A stretch of 64,000 bases of DNA from Hydrangea macrophylla (GCA_033977485.1 CM066985.1:70851045-70915044); one strand, 5' to 3'. Shown: positions 11,061 through 22,676, counted from the stretch's first letter. A program made the numbers and translations. The notes: generated from the letters alone by a model not told the origin.

Positions 11061-12374
11061 TGATCAGGAGAGAACAAATTCTAATTACACGCTTTAATTC
11101 ACATTTGTTAGAACTTTTTAACCCATTTTTGTGTACTTTTACCTTGTTTTTCATTTTCTGTCAAGATTTAGAAGAAATCAAGAGTTCCAGGCTAAATAAG
11201 GAGAAAAAACAAAAAAGAAAGAACCAGAAAAAGCCACCTCGCACGAGCGCCCCCGCTCGTGCGACATATCCGCACCTTGCTCGCATGGCCTGCTCGCGCG
11301 ACCTCCCAAAAACGCGCTCGCGCGACCTATGTAAAAATCAAAGTTGCATATTTCAATGTACTGAAGACCCCACCGAACGAAATTGCCTAATTACGTTCAG
11401 AGAGGAAAACAAAGCAATTTTAGTTAGATTAGGTTTACAAAAGCCTTCCTAAACCCTTTACAGGTGAATCAAAAGCTATTAGAAGGATACGCATCCTTGC
11501 AATCATCAATTTTGAAGGCAAGAGGAAGAGAAGATCTAGCTTCTAGGTCTCTAATGGCAACCATCATCTCCATCTTCATGTTTTCATCAACTATGTGCAA
11601 CTAAACACCCATCCTAGGGTTTCAATGAAACCCTAGCTATGTAAAGGGGGAATTCTACGCTTTCTTACTTTAGGATTTTATGTATTGGATAGTAGTTGTA
11701 TGTTTGAGGATTATTATATATAATCGGTTTTTAATGATAATAATCAAGAGTATTTTGGATCTATTCTTGTCTTAGATTTTTCATTATGCTTATTGAACTC
11801 AATATTTCTTTATTTCTGTGATTGATAGGAATATTTACATACAATAGTGCTTATGTGATTGCGATGTTTGCATCTTTTATGATTCATGCTTAGGAAAGAT
11901 GAGTTATGCTACACCCTAGTTATAGGTAGATAATTCAAGTGAACTGAAGATGAGTCATGCTTAGGTTAAACTAGCGATATCCTCTTGTTGATACTATTGG
12001 GCTTGTAGCTACAATAAATCGTAACTATCCAATCGTAAAACTTCGAGTAAAAACTCTAGACCCCTAATGCATAGTTAGTGGTAGATTTGCAATCCTAGAT
12101 CTCATCCATATATTAAAACAATCTCAAATTTTTCATTAGTTTACTTAGTTTAATTTTAGAATAGTACTTCCATAATTCCATAGTTTAAATTCATATTTTA
12201 AGTAATAGTAGAAAGCAAATCAACAATCAGTTAAACTAATATTTTCAATAACTTACTAGATTTAGGTTTTCTTAATTAAAGGATAAAAATAATCAATCCC
12301 TGTGGGTTCGACCTTTCACACTGCAAATCCTTGAAAAGTAAAGCATGCTTTATATCTTGATTTTGACAATTTCA
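11061..12374 (+). repeat. 3' LTR of A1
   Basis: Begins TGATCAGGAG after the polypurine tract, and contains a CpG-rich block (11239-11330) and the CCTGTGGGTTCGACC motif near the end that plant Athila LTRs carry. Its end is set at TTCA 12374 because the following bases are homologous to an unrelated fragment. The partner 5' LTR is outside the window, so the ends rest on motifs only. Confidence 0.65.
11239..11264. other. Perfect CpG-rich hairpin in the A1 LTR
   Basis: TCGCACGAGCG and CGCTCGTGCGA form an 11-bp perfect inverted repeat around a CCCC loop. Further GCTCGCGCGA words follow to 11330. Confidence 0.9.
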
Positions 12375-12601
12375 GATGCTACTTATGTTATTACAACAGA
12401 CAAAAGATAGTGCTAAAGCGTATAGGATACCCTAATATGACAATAGACTAGATTCTTCTTTTTAGCTAGCATATCCATGCCTTTCATCAGCGTACTCTTC
12501 TGAATTGTCGTCCTCAGAGTAACCTTCCTGATAGTCCCTTTCTTGAGGATCGGGATACTCTTCTTCAAGGTGGTGTGGGTACCCGAGCCAACCTTGGCGC
12601 C
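12375..12601 (-). repeat. Fragment F1, inverted partner of F2
   Basis: On the - strand, the part from about 12566 down to 12378 is nearly identical to 15759-15946 on the + strand (shared words AAGAGTATCCCGATCCT, CAGAAGAGTACGCTGATGAA, CTAGTCTATTGTCATATTAG). Both may derive from one LTR retrotransposon; F2 runs on into an initiator-Met-type primer site. The remaining 35 bases up to 12601 have no counterpart in F2. Confidence 0.75.
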
Positions 12602-15600
12602 TGTAGACACCCCATTTTCTTGGCTATCTGATTTAGGAGATCCATAGTTTGGTGGTTCACAATGATCGAAAAAGACTAAAAAAAAGACTCTTGAAAGTTA
12701 GTTCTCTCTCTCAAAATGCTCAAAATGACCACAATACCCCTGAAAGCCCAAAAACTCTCAGATTTAGACCGAAAGCTTTGGAAACATACTACGTCATAAG
12801 AAAAGTGGTAAAATGAGTTTTAAAGTAAAATTAGATGAAATCATCAGCTCCCAGAGACCCCCGAAAGTCTCGAAAGTTCCCGAAAAGTCCCCGTTGACTA
12901 GTTTGACCAAGGTTTGACTAGGTTTGACCAAGATTTGACCGAAATCATCCGAATACACCCAAAAGTTTTGAGATCATTTCAGATCATGAGAAAAGTATTA
13001 AAATGAGCTTAAAAAGAAAATCAAACGAAAACGTTAGCTCCTGGGAGCTCGCAGAGGTTCCCAGAACTTCTTGGAAATCCCGGATTTACCGATTTGACAT
13101 AAAAGTTGACTTTGAAACCGAAGCACCGTGTCATTTTTCAAAAACTTTTCATGGATACTAGCAGTCAATAGCTTTCCAATGGTATATCGCACATAATTTC
13201 TGAATTCAAAATGAATTTATTATGAATTTTTGAAGGTGAAAAAGGCGATCAAATCGGCTTTTCTCGCAAATACTGCAAAACTTTTCAAAGTGATTTATCT
13301 CTGAACTATTTATTTTATGTAAAGTAGACTCCATTACCTTTCCAATAGTATATCACAACCTCAGTGTGGAGTTCGTATGCATTTTCTTTGAATTTTGAAC
13401 GAAATAGGGCCTTTTGAGAATACCGGAACCTCTGGGGACCTAAACAGCATTATCTGGGCGAAGGAAGAGCAGTGCTGCCGTGGCACTGGCCCACTGCTGC
13501 CGCGACACTCTCCCCCATAACAATCCATTTTTCTAAATTATTTTGGGGGTCCATTTTGATTAATTAGAAACCAAAACGACGTAGTTCCTTGTCCACAGAC
13601 ATTTGGAGCCAATAGGAGCACTCTTTAAATCCCAAAACCACCCCAAATTGGCCTATATAAACCCCCCATTGACTTCTCATTTAGGGGGTGGCAAAATGAA
13701 AGCTTAAAAAAGTTTTGGAGAGAAAAGTTGTAGAGATAAGGTTAGAATAGAGAGAAAAAAAGCTTCATTATTTGATTTTCAACAAGAAAGTGTGTTCCAA
13801 ACTTTGTTTTTTACTTCATTACTTCCATTTACTTCACATTCAATACATCCACCCACCATTTTTGTGAGCATTTATGAGATATGAAGCTTCTTCCATGTCC
13901 AAAGTCACCACATATGAGTGAAACATCAAGCTACAATTCCAAAATCATCATGAATATCATCTATTGATTACTATCTACTTGCTTATTCATATATTTCTTC
14001 ATCTCCTCTTACCCCATTTCATTTGATCTTACTTACTTACTTACTAGTTCATCATCATCTAGACGATGACATGAAGTTTGTGGTGAGTGAATCCTAATGG
14101 ATAGTAGCTCTTGTCCTCAAAAACATGTTTGATAGATGATGATTATAACCCCAATGCATTCCTATGTATTCTTGAGGTTATTTCCAAAATAAAACAAGCC
14201 TTTCCAATAATCTTGGAGATTTTCTAAATGATTAGAGGTTGATATTACAAGTGGTTTTAATCCTCTTTGAGTGTTGAAAATATACTTTCAAAACCCCTAT
14301 TCCAAAGCCCTTCTAAAACCCCCAATATTTGGATTACTAGGTATAAACTTTGTTTTTTTTTTTCCTCTAAAAAATCTTCAAAACAATGAGTTACTTAACT
14401 TCAAAGAATTATTCTGAGTTCAATACTCAATATATGAATACAAGACCACTTGGAAAGTCTTCCTAACTTGTTGGAGAACACCCATGATTTTTGGTTTGAT
14501 TTGGAAACACTTGAAAGGGGTCCATTTGGACCCAAACATTCCTTTCAAATATTCTGCTTTTGCTGTCACAGAAGCTAGGTTAACTTTCAACTTGTTTTCC
14601 AGAAAACATTTCCAAAAGGAGTGGTCCCAACTCATTTTTTCCTTGAACTTTAGTGTCTCAGGAGACTTTTTGTATAATATGGGTCTCTAGATGTTTTGTT
14701 TTCATTTTCTAAGATATTTTGACATTTCAGTCGACAGTACTGATTCTGTTTCTGAGTGACCTCTATTGTTTATATGATTTCTCTCAATCTGTGATAGTTA
14801 TTGAAGTTTAGCTTTTTGATATGTGTTCTAGACACAATAAGTATGATCTCTACAAAAAAGTCATGCATTAAAAACATGTCTAACCTCACTTTTCCAATTT
14901 TATAAGATCAACTCACTGTTCTGTCCACTATTCATAGCAAGTATACTTTTACTCCCATCCTTTGACTTGATGCTTATATGTACTTCAAATTAGTTTATAC
15001 CTTAGGAAGTGGTCCATACTATATTTGTGCATATCCCATGATGATTTACTCCATACATTTATTCATGTCTTAGACTTCTTAGTCACTTTAGAAAGTCCAT
15101 GTACACAAATACACTACAACCTTTGCACATTCTAAGACCAAGCATTCCATCCATGCAAGATTTAGAGTTTTTGTGATTACTAATCTAAGGAGATTATAAG
15201 GAATGAACTTGATCACACGTTCATGCTCCCCCCTCGATCTAATCTTCCTTCTCATACGTCTCGGGAATTAAGTGATCTCCTTGTCTCAAAGATTAACATG
15301 CATCATACTAGCTTGCTAAGTATTTTCGTTTTCTTTGATTATTTGTTTAAAAAACAATTCATGTCCCCTTTAGATTAGGAAAACTTGATTACTTGATATG
15401 TGATTAGAAAATTTTTCCTAGGTTTGTTTGTGTGATCCTTTACCTTTGCATTGTGTGATATGTGGCTAGATCTTATGAATGATATCTTATCTTTTGATTT
15501 TCCATTTTAAAATTCTTATGAGATGTAATATACTATCATAGTATTAATTTTCGAACCAAACATAGTATAAGATGATTATTTGGATGCTAATTGAGGCCAT

Positions 15601-15758
15601 CGAAAGACGGGGGCGAGTTGAGGGTGTTTTAGTCATGACAAAGGCTCCTTCCTCTTTCGTACCAAAACCCCGAGCCAAGTTCTGCGCTTATGAAAGGCCG
15701 GTGCCCTTTATCCGTTTGGGTGAGTCAAATTAGGTTTCTTGGTTCCTTAAAAACCAAG
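12602..15758 (+). repeat. 5' LTR of X (3' tip lost)
   Basis: Aligns with 30377-33540 over its whole length up to the word AAAAACCAAG, then breaks off into F2. The last 105 bases of the LTR (to the GTCCACA end seen at 33644) are missing. Contains a TATA box at 13654 and a CpG-rich block at 13468-13508. Confidence 0.85.
13654..13661 (+). promoter_or_regulatory. TATA box of the X 5' LTR
   Basis: TATATAAA in the context GGCCTATATAAACCCCCC, found at the matching place in the 3' LTR (31439) and, on the - strand, in the LTR at 52943-55666. It is the likely core promoter of this family. Confidence 0.7.
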
Positions 15759-16540
15759 AAGAGTATCCCGATCCTTAAGAAGGGGAGTATTCAAAAGGTT
15801 ACCCTGCAGAAGTCTATTCAGAAGAGTACGCTGATGAAAGGCATGATATGCCAGCTGGAAAGAATAATCTAGTCTATTGTCATATTAGGGTTTCCTTTAC
15901 GCTTTAGCACTATCTTTTGTTTGTTCTAATAACTTAGGTAGTGTCGATTGCTCACACTTATATTTTTGTGATTTGCATTTGGAAGCATTGTAATAGCCTA
16001 GTAGCAAACACTTAAATTTTTCCCATGAATACCATTAGACGTTTATAATTCTTTCTTATGTTATCACCATGTTAGAATACTTGCAAGGACAGGTTAGTCT
16101 CATGTAACTAGTCATGGATCACGGATCCAGAAAGGAAAATTTTATTTCCCTCTAATTTTCGCTAATCTGGGGCATGCCAGGATTTTTGGTATCAGAGCAT
16201 TAAGTTTAGTTATACTTGCTAACTGTCCGTCACCCTTAAGTTAAAGAACCTTAAGATACTCTAGGGATAGCGACCGATGCTAAAACAATTTCATTTCAAG
16301 CAGGTAGTATGGAGTACCAAAGAAAACATGACGCTAAAGGTGGAGAGCATAGGACCACTATGTATAGGATGGTCACTTGCTGAAGTCCAGCCTGTATTGG
16401 TATCACCATCAGGCATAGTGCCCGTAAGAAGATAGGATGGTTGATGAAATGTTTCTCCCTTGAGAAATATGTTCCCAAGACTGTATACCGTAAAGTTATA
16501 ACACCACGCACTATACTCCGCAACACCACGCACTGTATAC
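15759..16540 (+). mobile_element. Fragment F2: chromovirus/copia-type LTR end with tRNA-Met primer site
   Basis: The first 190 bases are the inverted partner of F1. At 16187-16198 the sequence TGGTATCAGAGC is the primer site complementary to initiator tRNA-Met used by many plant chromoviruses and copia elements, not by Tat or Athila. It follows an LTR-like stretch and precedes leader-like sequence. There is no coding region that I can name. It sits where the primer site and leader of X should be, so it is foreign to X. Confidence 0.6.
16187..16198 (+). other. Initiator tRNA-Met primer binding site
   Basis: TGGTATCAGAGC, the standard 12-base complement to the 3' end of plant initiator tRNA-Met. 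Confidence 0.75.
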
Positions 16541-17218
16541 CGTAAGATTAAGAAGGAAGAGCCTCCAAGTCAGTTGAAAAGGCCCAATTACTCCTGCAAT
16601 ACTCCGGATGTCAATTCCCTTAGCAGTCAACCCATGGCGTACCCTCCTAGGCCGTACCAACACTCTAACGAAGCAAACTCACCTAATCGCCCTTTCCAGT
16701 AAAAGCCTTCTCGCAATTTTGCCAAGCTAGAGATCTCTCTGTCCTCAGCCTTAGATCGTCTCCTCCAAAAGGGCCACCTCCAATTGTTCCAACCTTGAAA
16801 TACCCTGCCACCACTAAGCTACGACATGTCCAAACATTGCACCTACCACCAAGCCCCTGGCCACAATACCAATGATTGCATGCGACCCCGCCATGACATC
16901 CAAGACCTTATTGACCAGAATATCATTGAGCCACCACCAAAACAACCCCATGTTACCCAAAACCCCCTGCCAAATCACCAAAATATCAGTCTCATAAAAT
17001 CCGACCCTGTATCCTTCAACCCCATTGCCTATATCACCCCCTTATGCCTCATTGACATCTTGGAGTTTAAGGGAATTCACCTGATCAAAGAGGAGGATGA
17101 TGAATGGCAGCAACATCTAGATGATGAACAAGATTTGTTCTTTCTGGAGGAACATGACCTAGGGGCGGTAGACCTCAAATGGAATGATCCCAATAAAGAA
17201 AGTGATGCCTCTATCTAG
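16541..17218 (+). pseudogene. gag C-terminal part with zinc finger (X)
   Basis: One frame, Pro-rich at first (MAYPPRPYQHSNEANSPNRP), then RNFAKLEISLSSALDRLL and the Tat-type zinc finger CTYHQAPGHNTNDC, then RHDIQDLIDQNIIEPP. This frame has stops at 16700, 16796 and 17216 but no frameshift. The capsid domain upstream is gone, replaced by F2. The gag at 57451 (element Z) is a relative: it shares the RHDIQDLxDQxIIEP stretch. Confidence 0.8.
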
Positions 17219-18328
17219 AATGAGCCGGAGAAACCATTTGTGGGAACAGATTGCAATTGGTTTAAAGAAGATGGGACTATAGAAGGACCTACTCCTGCCA
17301 AGATTGATCATCTGACTAGGTTGGCCCGTCATTATCAGCCTCCACAGCCTATCACCATAGAGAAAGGACCAGTCAAAGACAAGGGAAAGAGAAAAATGGA
17401 TGAGGACATCGAAGAGGACAATGAGTTGATAAAGCAATTAAAGAAAACTCAAGCACACCTCTCAATGTGGGACATCATGGTGACATCCTACAAGCATAGA
17501 TATGCCATGTTAAACACCTTGACTGGAATTGAGGTCCCTATTGATGTCACATCGGAAGATATGGTGGCTTTCTTGGGCACACTCACCCCTAACCCAGTTA
17601 TTACCTTTTTTGATAAGGATTTGCTATCGGAAGGACATGTACATAACAAAGCTTTGTACATCATTATTGGGTGCAAAGGGCAGCAAGTGCCATTCTGTCT
17701 AGTCGATACGGGCTCCGCCTTGAATGTTTATGCTCTAAGAACCACCACTGCCTTGGGGGTCAACATCCTAGACATCACTCCATCTGTGCAATCTATGAGG
17801 GCCTATGATAACACCAAGAGAACTGTGATAGGGACTATTTCTCTCTAAATCTGAGTAGGGTCTTTGGTTTGTACTCAACTCTTCTAAGTCATGGATGTAC
17901 CTGCCTCATTCAATTTATTGATTAAGAGTCCCTGGCTGTATGTCAACAAAGCGGTATCATCCACTGTGCACCAAATGATCAAGTTCATTGACGAGAAAGA
18001 GGTAAAAATCATCTTCGGCAACAGTTGGGGAAATGAAGCCTTCCCAAGCTACGCTCCCGTCTTTGAAATCCAAACACCTAAACTAGAAGAAGGAGAAATC
18101 GGAGGATTCTTCATGGAAGAGGTTCACATGATCGAGGATGAAGATAGGTTCCCTGAGATCCACTATGCGGTCGTCAATATAATCTGCAAAATGAACTACT
18201 TCACTAGAATAGGATTAGGCCGACGTCAACAAGGGATCTACAAGTTCCCTCAAATCAAAGGACAAAAAGGAACTTTTAGATTAGGGTACAAGCCCACTGA
18301 GGAAGATCTTGAGCTACAAAAGCCTTAG
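17219..18328 (+). pseudogene. Aspartic protease and G-patch-like linker (X)
   Basis: Same frame as gag. The retropepsin active site DTGSA is at about 17704 (FCLVDTGSALNVYALRTT), followed by DVPASFNLLIKSPWL after a run of stops at 17846, 17852 and 17885. A glycine-rich stretch (GLGRRQQGI, then GTFRLGYKPTEEDLEL) ends at TAG 18326. It cuts the Gag-Pol polyprotein in active relatives. Confidence 0.8.
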
Positions 18329-19083
18329 AAGAAGAGGGTTATGAGTCTCCCACCGTACTGCAAGATCTTGAATGGGCAGTTCATCAAGGAAGGGGATGAC
18401 TTCCCCTATTTTGGGTTCCCTGAACCTTGGATTCATCAGAGTACTGGAAAAAGGCACCCCAGACTTGAAATCTTTACTGACTGTGAAAGGCCTCCCTATC
18501 AAGATCCGTTCTATTTGGAAGAAATTAGGAAAGCCCCAGAGGAAGACTGGTTGAAGTACCTGGACATTGAAGCTATCAAGGAAATATGGGAAGAATCTGC
18601 TGAAGAGAAGGAAGGAAAGAGGACCAAAAGCCAAGATGATCAGATCACGCTGACTGAGGAGGGTCTAAGTAACCAGGCTATAGAGTCATCTATCTGTGTC
18701 TCCCTATCCCCTATTCCCCCAGAGTCTGTACTTCCAATTATTGAGTCTGTACCAAAGTCGGTTGCTGTGAGCCCACCACTATCTGATGTATTCACTCCAC
18801 CTATTATGAATGAAATGAAAGACAGTTCTTCTTATTCCTCTGTGTCTAATACTTGTGAATGAACATATCCCTCCGAGGATTTCCCAATAGAACTTAAGCA
18901 ACTAATTGAAAAACCACCTGCTTGTAAAATAATCAAAGATACTTTATCGATTAACCTAGGTGAAAAAGATAATCCACAAATTGTGCAAATTGGTTCAACA
19001 CTTAATAAAGAAGAAAAAGAACAATTGACTCTCTTGCTAAAAGAATTCAAAGATGTTTTTGCGTGATCTTACGAGGATATGCT
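18329..19083 (+). pseudogene. Protease-RT linker (X), split from RT by a solo LTR
   Basis: Still the same frame: CKILNGQFIKEGDDFPYFGF, an acidic Pro/Ser-rich stretch, then EKEQLTLLLKEFKDVFA, where TGA at 19064 replaces the usual Trp, and SYEDM. The RT continues at 21052 after the solo LTR and one copy of its target duplication. The insertion plus duplication is 1968 bp, a multiple of three, so the frame is unchanged. Confidence 0.8.
19079..19083. repeat. Target site duplication ATGCT, left
   Basis: ATGCT here and at 21047-21051 flank a TG...CA element. Removing the LTR and one copy rejoins the pol reading EDMLGVDP. Confidence 0.95.
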
Positions 19084-19997
19084 TGTCGCGCCCACCTTTT
19101 TTGGGCGCCAGGCTGTCGGTGTGGGCCTGGCTTTCTGAGAGTGGGTGAATTGTGACTTGATTTTTATTGAGAAGGTGAAAAGAGTATGGTAGGGCCTGTT
19201 TGAAAAAGTTTAGAGTCGCCACCTAACATTTGGGGTGTTAGGACCCCTGCAAAGATAATTAAAGTAATTCATCTTTGACTATTAATTTTTTTTTTGTTGA
19301 AAAAAGTGGGCCCTTTAAAAGTATGACTCTTAATAGCCATGCAAAAACTAGAGTTCTTTGAGATGGGTTTGGGGACTCGATTATGTCGAGGGAAGGTATT
19401 AGGCACCCTCGAACATCTGTGCAAACACGGTTGTCAATTTTAGTGATTTTAATTAAAATGGGGCATTTCTTTTGAAAAAGAAAAAAAAAATCTTTTTTTA
19501 GAAAGTGAAGAGAACATAAAATGGTGATGGGTATGGCCGCACTCTTTGAGAGTTGCTTACGTATCCCAAGACGGGAATCAGGCCAACCATAGTTCTGACT
19601 TGTGTGTGTGAGAGTATATGTATGAATTTTTCAAGAAAAAGAAAAGTGGTCCTGTTTTACCGTGCACGTGTGATATAGTGATTTGAGAAAGAGTTTGGTG
19701 TAGTTAGGAACTTTAACCCACGTGGTATAGTCCTAGATTTTAACCTTTGGAAAATGATTGAGATTGAAATGAGACTATGCAAGTGCATGGAGAATGATGT
19801 ATTTTTTTTTTGTACTTTTCTTTTTTTATTTTATTTTATTTTATTTTATTTTTCTTCTTGTGCATTTATTCCCATGCCAGAAATAAGAATCTGTGCTCAA
19901 ATGACTGAAAAATGTACTGGAAGTAAGGGTTGGTGACCAAAAGAAAGAAAAGAAAAGAGAATTTTTTTTTTGTATTTTTATTTTTTGTATTCTGGTG

Positions 19998-20150
19998 ACA
20001 CTCTGCAATTGGTTTCATTTGATTTGAATCAAAAATCAATTCGTGGTGATATTTGATCATTAACACAGCAGTGGATTTTAGCAACATGGACTGTTTGGTG
20101 GTTCAATGATGATTGAGGTTGGAGAAGAGAGATGAGGAAGAGATGAGAGA
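19998..20150. repeat. Direct repeat copy 1 inside solo LTR S1
   Basis: Matches 20502-20654 almost base for base (ATTTGATTTGAATCAAAAAT, AACATGGACTGTTTGGTG, GAGAAGAGAGATGAGGAAGA words). Copies are 504 bases apart. Confidence 0.9.
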
Positions 20151-20501
20151 AAACCATTTTGCAATTTATTTTGTAGATTAGGAGAAATTGAGTTTAGAAG
20201 CACCCTTACTCAGAAAAAGGGACTGCACTGTCGACTGAAATTGTACATTTTTTTTTACAAAAATTAAACTGATCCGAAAAAAATCAAAAACATTCACAGG
20301 GGTAGGTGGCTAAAGTTAATGGACAAAAAAGATGGAGTGAAGAAAAAATCTTGAAGTAGTCCAAACAGTGAACGTGATCTGGTGTCATTGCTGTGATGTT
20401 TCTAGCAGAGTATATGCCTTCTGTGTTTGTGTTTTGCAAATGGGTCATATGATTTTTTAAAATTTCAAGAAAAATCACAGACCAACATTATTGAATTAAG
20501 A

Positions 20502-20654
20502 ACACTCTCCAATTGGTTTCATTTGATTTGAATCAAAAATGAATTCGTGGTGATATTTTGATCATTATCACAGCAGTGGACTTTAGCAACATGGACTGTT
20601 TGGTGCTTCAATGGTGATTGAGGTTGGAGAAGAGAGATGAGGAAGAGATGAGGG
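20502..20654. repeat. Direct repeat copy 2 inside solo LTR S1
   Basis: Second copy of the block at 19998-20150, with few substitutions, suggesting a duplication within the LTR after the family formed. Confidence 0.9.
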
Positions 20655-20719
20655 AGTGGGGCTGCTCCCTCCTCTAAATGAATCTGTAATGGCCAATTAT
20701 ATCGGCGAACAAAAGGTCT

Positions 20720-20772
<53 letters not shown>

Positions 20773-21046
20773 GGGTTGAAATCACTCTCCACTTAGAAAA
20801 AGGGAGAGATCACTTCCTTTTTTTTTTTTTTTGGTTGTTATTTTGCTTGCTACTTTTTTTTTTGCCTTTTCCTTTCCATTGAGATGTCTCCATTCAGTTT
20901 GTGGAGGGATAACCATGTGCGGTAGGGTGCCTGCGAAATTGTTGACCTTTTCACCCCATAGCTTTGATTTGTAATATTTTTCCATTCGTGTTTAATAAGC
21001 ACTTTATTTGGAAATGATTGGGTTGGGCAAAAATAGGGTGTCTACA

Positions 21047-21051
21047 ATGCT
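21047..21051. repeat. Target site duplication ATGCT, right
   Basis: Right-hand copy matching 19079-19083. Confidence 0.95.
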
Positions 21052-22075
21052 TGGGGTCGATCCCGACATTGTCCAACATCATATTCCTCTCCTCCCCAAT
21101 GCTAAACATGTCAAGAAAAAACTAAGGCGATTGAGACCGGAATGGGCACTGAAGGTTAAAGAAGAAGTAGAAAAACAAATCAAGGCAGGGGCAATCATTG
21201 TTACAGAGTATCCAGAATGGGTTGCCAACATAGTGCCGGTCCCCAAGAAGGATGGAAAAGTTCGCGTGTGCGTCAACTTCCGTGATCTAAACAAAGCCAG
21301 TCCAAAGGATGACTTCCCGCTTCCCCACATTGATGGTTTGGTAGATAACACTGCAGGACATGAGCTACTGTCATTAATGGATGGTTTCTCAGGGTACAAT
21401 CAGATTCTAATGGCATTGGAAGATTGAGAGAAGACGACATTCACCACGCCATGGGGGACCTACTAATATAGAGTAATGCCTTTCGGACTCAAGAATGCTG
21501 TAGCAACCTACCAAAAGACTGCCACCACTCTATTGCATGACATGATTCACAAGGAAGTAGGGGTATACGTAGATGACATGATCGTGAAATCCAAGGATAG
21601 AGAGGGACACTTGGTGGCATTGGAGAAGTTTTTCGAAAGATTGCGCAAGTACAAGATGAGGCTGAATTCGAAGAAATGCACTTTTGGTGTGACTTCTGGG
21701 AAGCTCTTAGGTTTTCTCATCACATAGAGGGGGATAGAGGTCGACCCCTCTAAAATCAGGGTAATTCTAGAAATGGTACTACCACAGAATGAAAAAGAAG
21801 TGAGAGGATTCCTCGGGAGGATTCAATTCATTAGCCGCTTTATCTCGAAGTTCACGACCACATGTGATCCTTTGTTCCGATTGATGAGGAAAGGAGAGAC
21901 GTTCCAGTTGGATGACCAATGTCAAGCAGCATTCGACAAAATGAAAGCCTACTTTCAAAATCTGCCCGTTCTTTCACCACCCACTCCTCACAAGCCCTTA
22001 TTCCTTTTCCTATCTGTCTCCAAAAATGCCATGGGTTGCATGCTAGACCAAGAAGGAGAAGAGAGCCACTCTAAA
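21052..22075 (+). pseudogene. Reverse transcriptase (X)
   Basis: Same frame as the upstream gag-pro. RT blocks in order: EWVANIVPVPKKDGKVRVCV, FRDLNKASPKDDFPLPHID, LLSLMDGFSGYNQI, MPFGLKNA, the catalytic box YVDDM at 21566-21580, the thumb with KKCTFGVTSGKLLGFL, and the connection domain (EVRGFLGRIQFISRFI). Stops at 21425, about 21464 and 21725; the catalytic residues themselves are intact. A frameshift follows at about 22070. Confidence 0.9.
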
Positions 22076-22676
22076 AAGCCATATACTACCTTAGCAAGAG
22101 GATGACTGGGTATTAGCTCAATTACTCTACCCTCGAAAAAACGTATTGGGCCTTAGTCTGGTGCACTCGCCGATTAAGGCACTATATGCTAGCCTTTCCA
22201 ATTGTGCTCATATCCCGCATGGATCCTCTAAAATACCTCCTCGAAAAACTTACCCTGACAGGTTGTATATCCCGTTGGCTACTTCTACTTTCTGAATTCG
22301 ATATCAAATATGTAACAAGCAAATCGGTAAAAGGGAGAACTATAGCTGAGCATCTTGTGGAACACGCTGTTGATTCTGAAGAGAATGGAGATTTTCCATT
22401 CCCAAACAAGAATATCATGGAAATCAAAGAAGAGCAGTGGAAGTTCTACTTTGATAGGGCATCTAACATGAAAGGCTACGGAGTAGGAATGATTATCATA
22501 TCACTAAACGGGGACCACACCCCACTGGCAGTCAAGCTCAATTATAACTCCACTAACAATACTGCTGAATACGAGGCGTGCATTTTGGGGATGGAAGTGG
22601 CCATAGAATTAAAAGTTCTGAAATTGGATGTCTTCAGAGATTCACCTCATTGTATCACAAGCCAGAGGAGAATGTA
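22076..22676 (+). pseudogene. RNase H plus second, archaeal-type RNase H (X)
   Basis: After the frameshift at about 22070 the first RNase H tail and tether are readable (DPLKYLLEKLTLTGCISRWL, SEFDIKYVTSKSVKGRTIAE). A second domain starts at about 22435: KFYFDRASNMKGYGVGM (normally FDGA-), LNYNSTNNTAEYEACILGM, then LDVFRDS. The D, E and D residues of an archaeal-type RNase H are visible. This dual RNase H is known for the Tat lineage. Another frameshift comes at about 22640. Element Z is inserted in the matching place of Y. Confidence 0.85.

Larger units (their letters stand above)
1..12374 (+). mobile_element. Athila-type Ty3/gypsy retrotransposon A1, 5' end outside window
   Basis: Seen: protease, RT, RNase H and integrase remnants in Ty3/gypsy order on the + strand, then a long spacer, two further ORF remnants, a purine-rich tract at 11047-11060 and a TG-starting LTR at 11061. 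Family knowledge: the protease wording (ALLDLG-type active site followed by SVNLLPYSVYE), the RT segment and the extra ORF region after pol match the Athila lineage. The element is heavily mutated and cannot be autonomous. Its 5' LTR, primer site and most of gag lie to the left of position 1. The right end at 12374 is inferred: the sequence reads ...TTCA there, and homology of the next bases with another fragment (15759-15946) starts directly after it. Confidence 0.85.
19084..21046 (-). mobile_element. Solo Tat-type LTR S1 inside X pol
   Basis: 1963 bp, TGTCGCGCCC...GGGTGTCTACA on the + strand. On the - strand it starts TGTAGACACCC like the X LTRs and carries GTGGCGACTC about 120 bases before its end, so it is antisense to X. 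No internal region remains, as expected after recombination between two LTRs. Inside are a CT microsatellite (20719-20766), T-rich runs and an internal direct repeat of about 153 bp. It differs from the X LTRs in sequence apart from the ends, so it belongs to another Tat family. Confidence 0.92.

Noticed and set aside
15759..15872. Glu/Asp-rich reading EEYPDP and EEYADERH in F2 and F1 as a host or gag gene
   Set aside because: Too short, interrupted in F2, and followed at once by an LTR end and primer site; left unnamed.
16291..16533. 80- and 77-codon ORFs on the - strand
   Set aside because: No family resemblance; they lie in the leader-like part of fragment F2.
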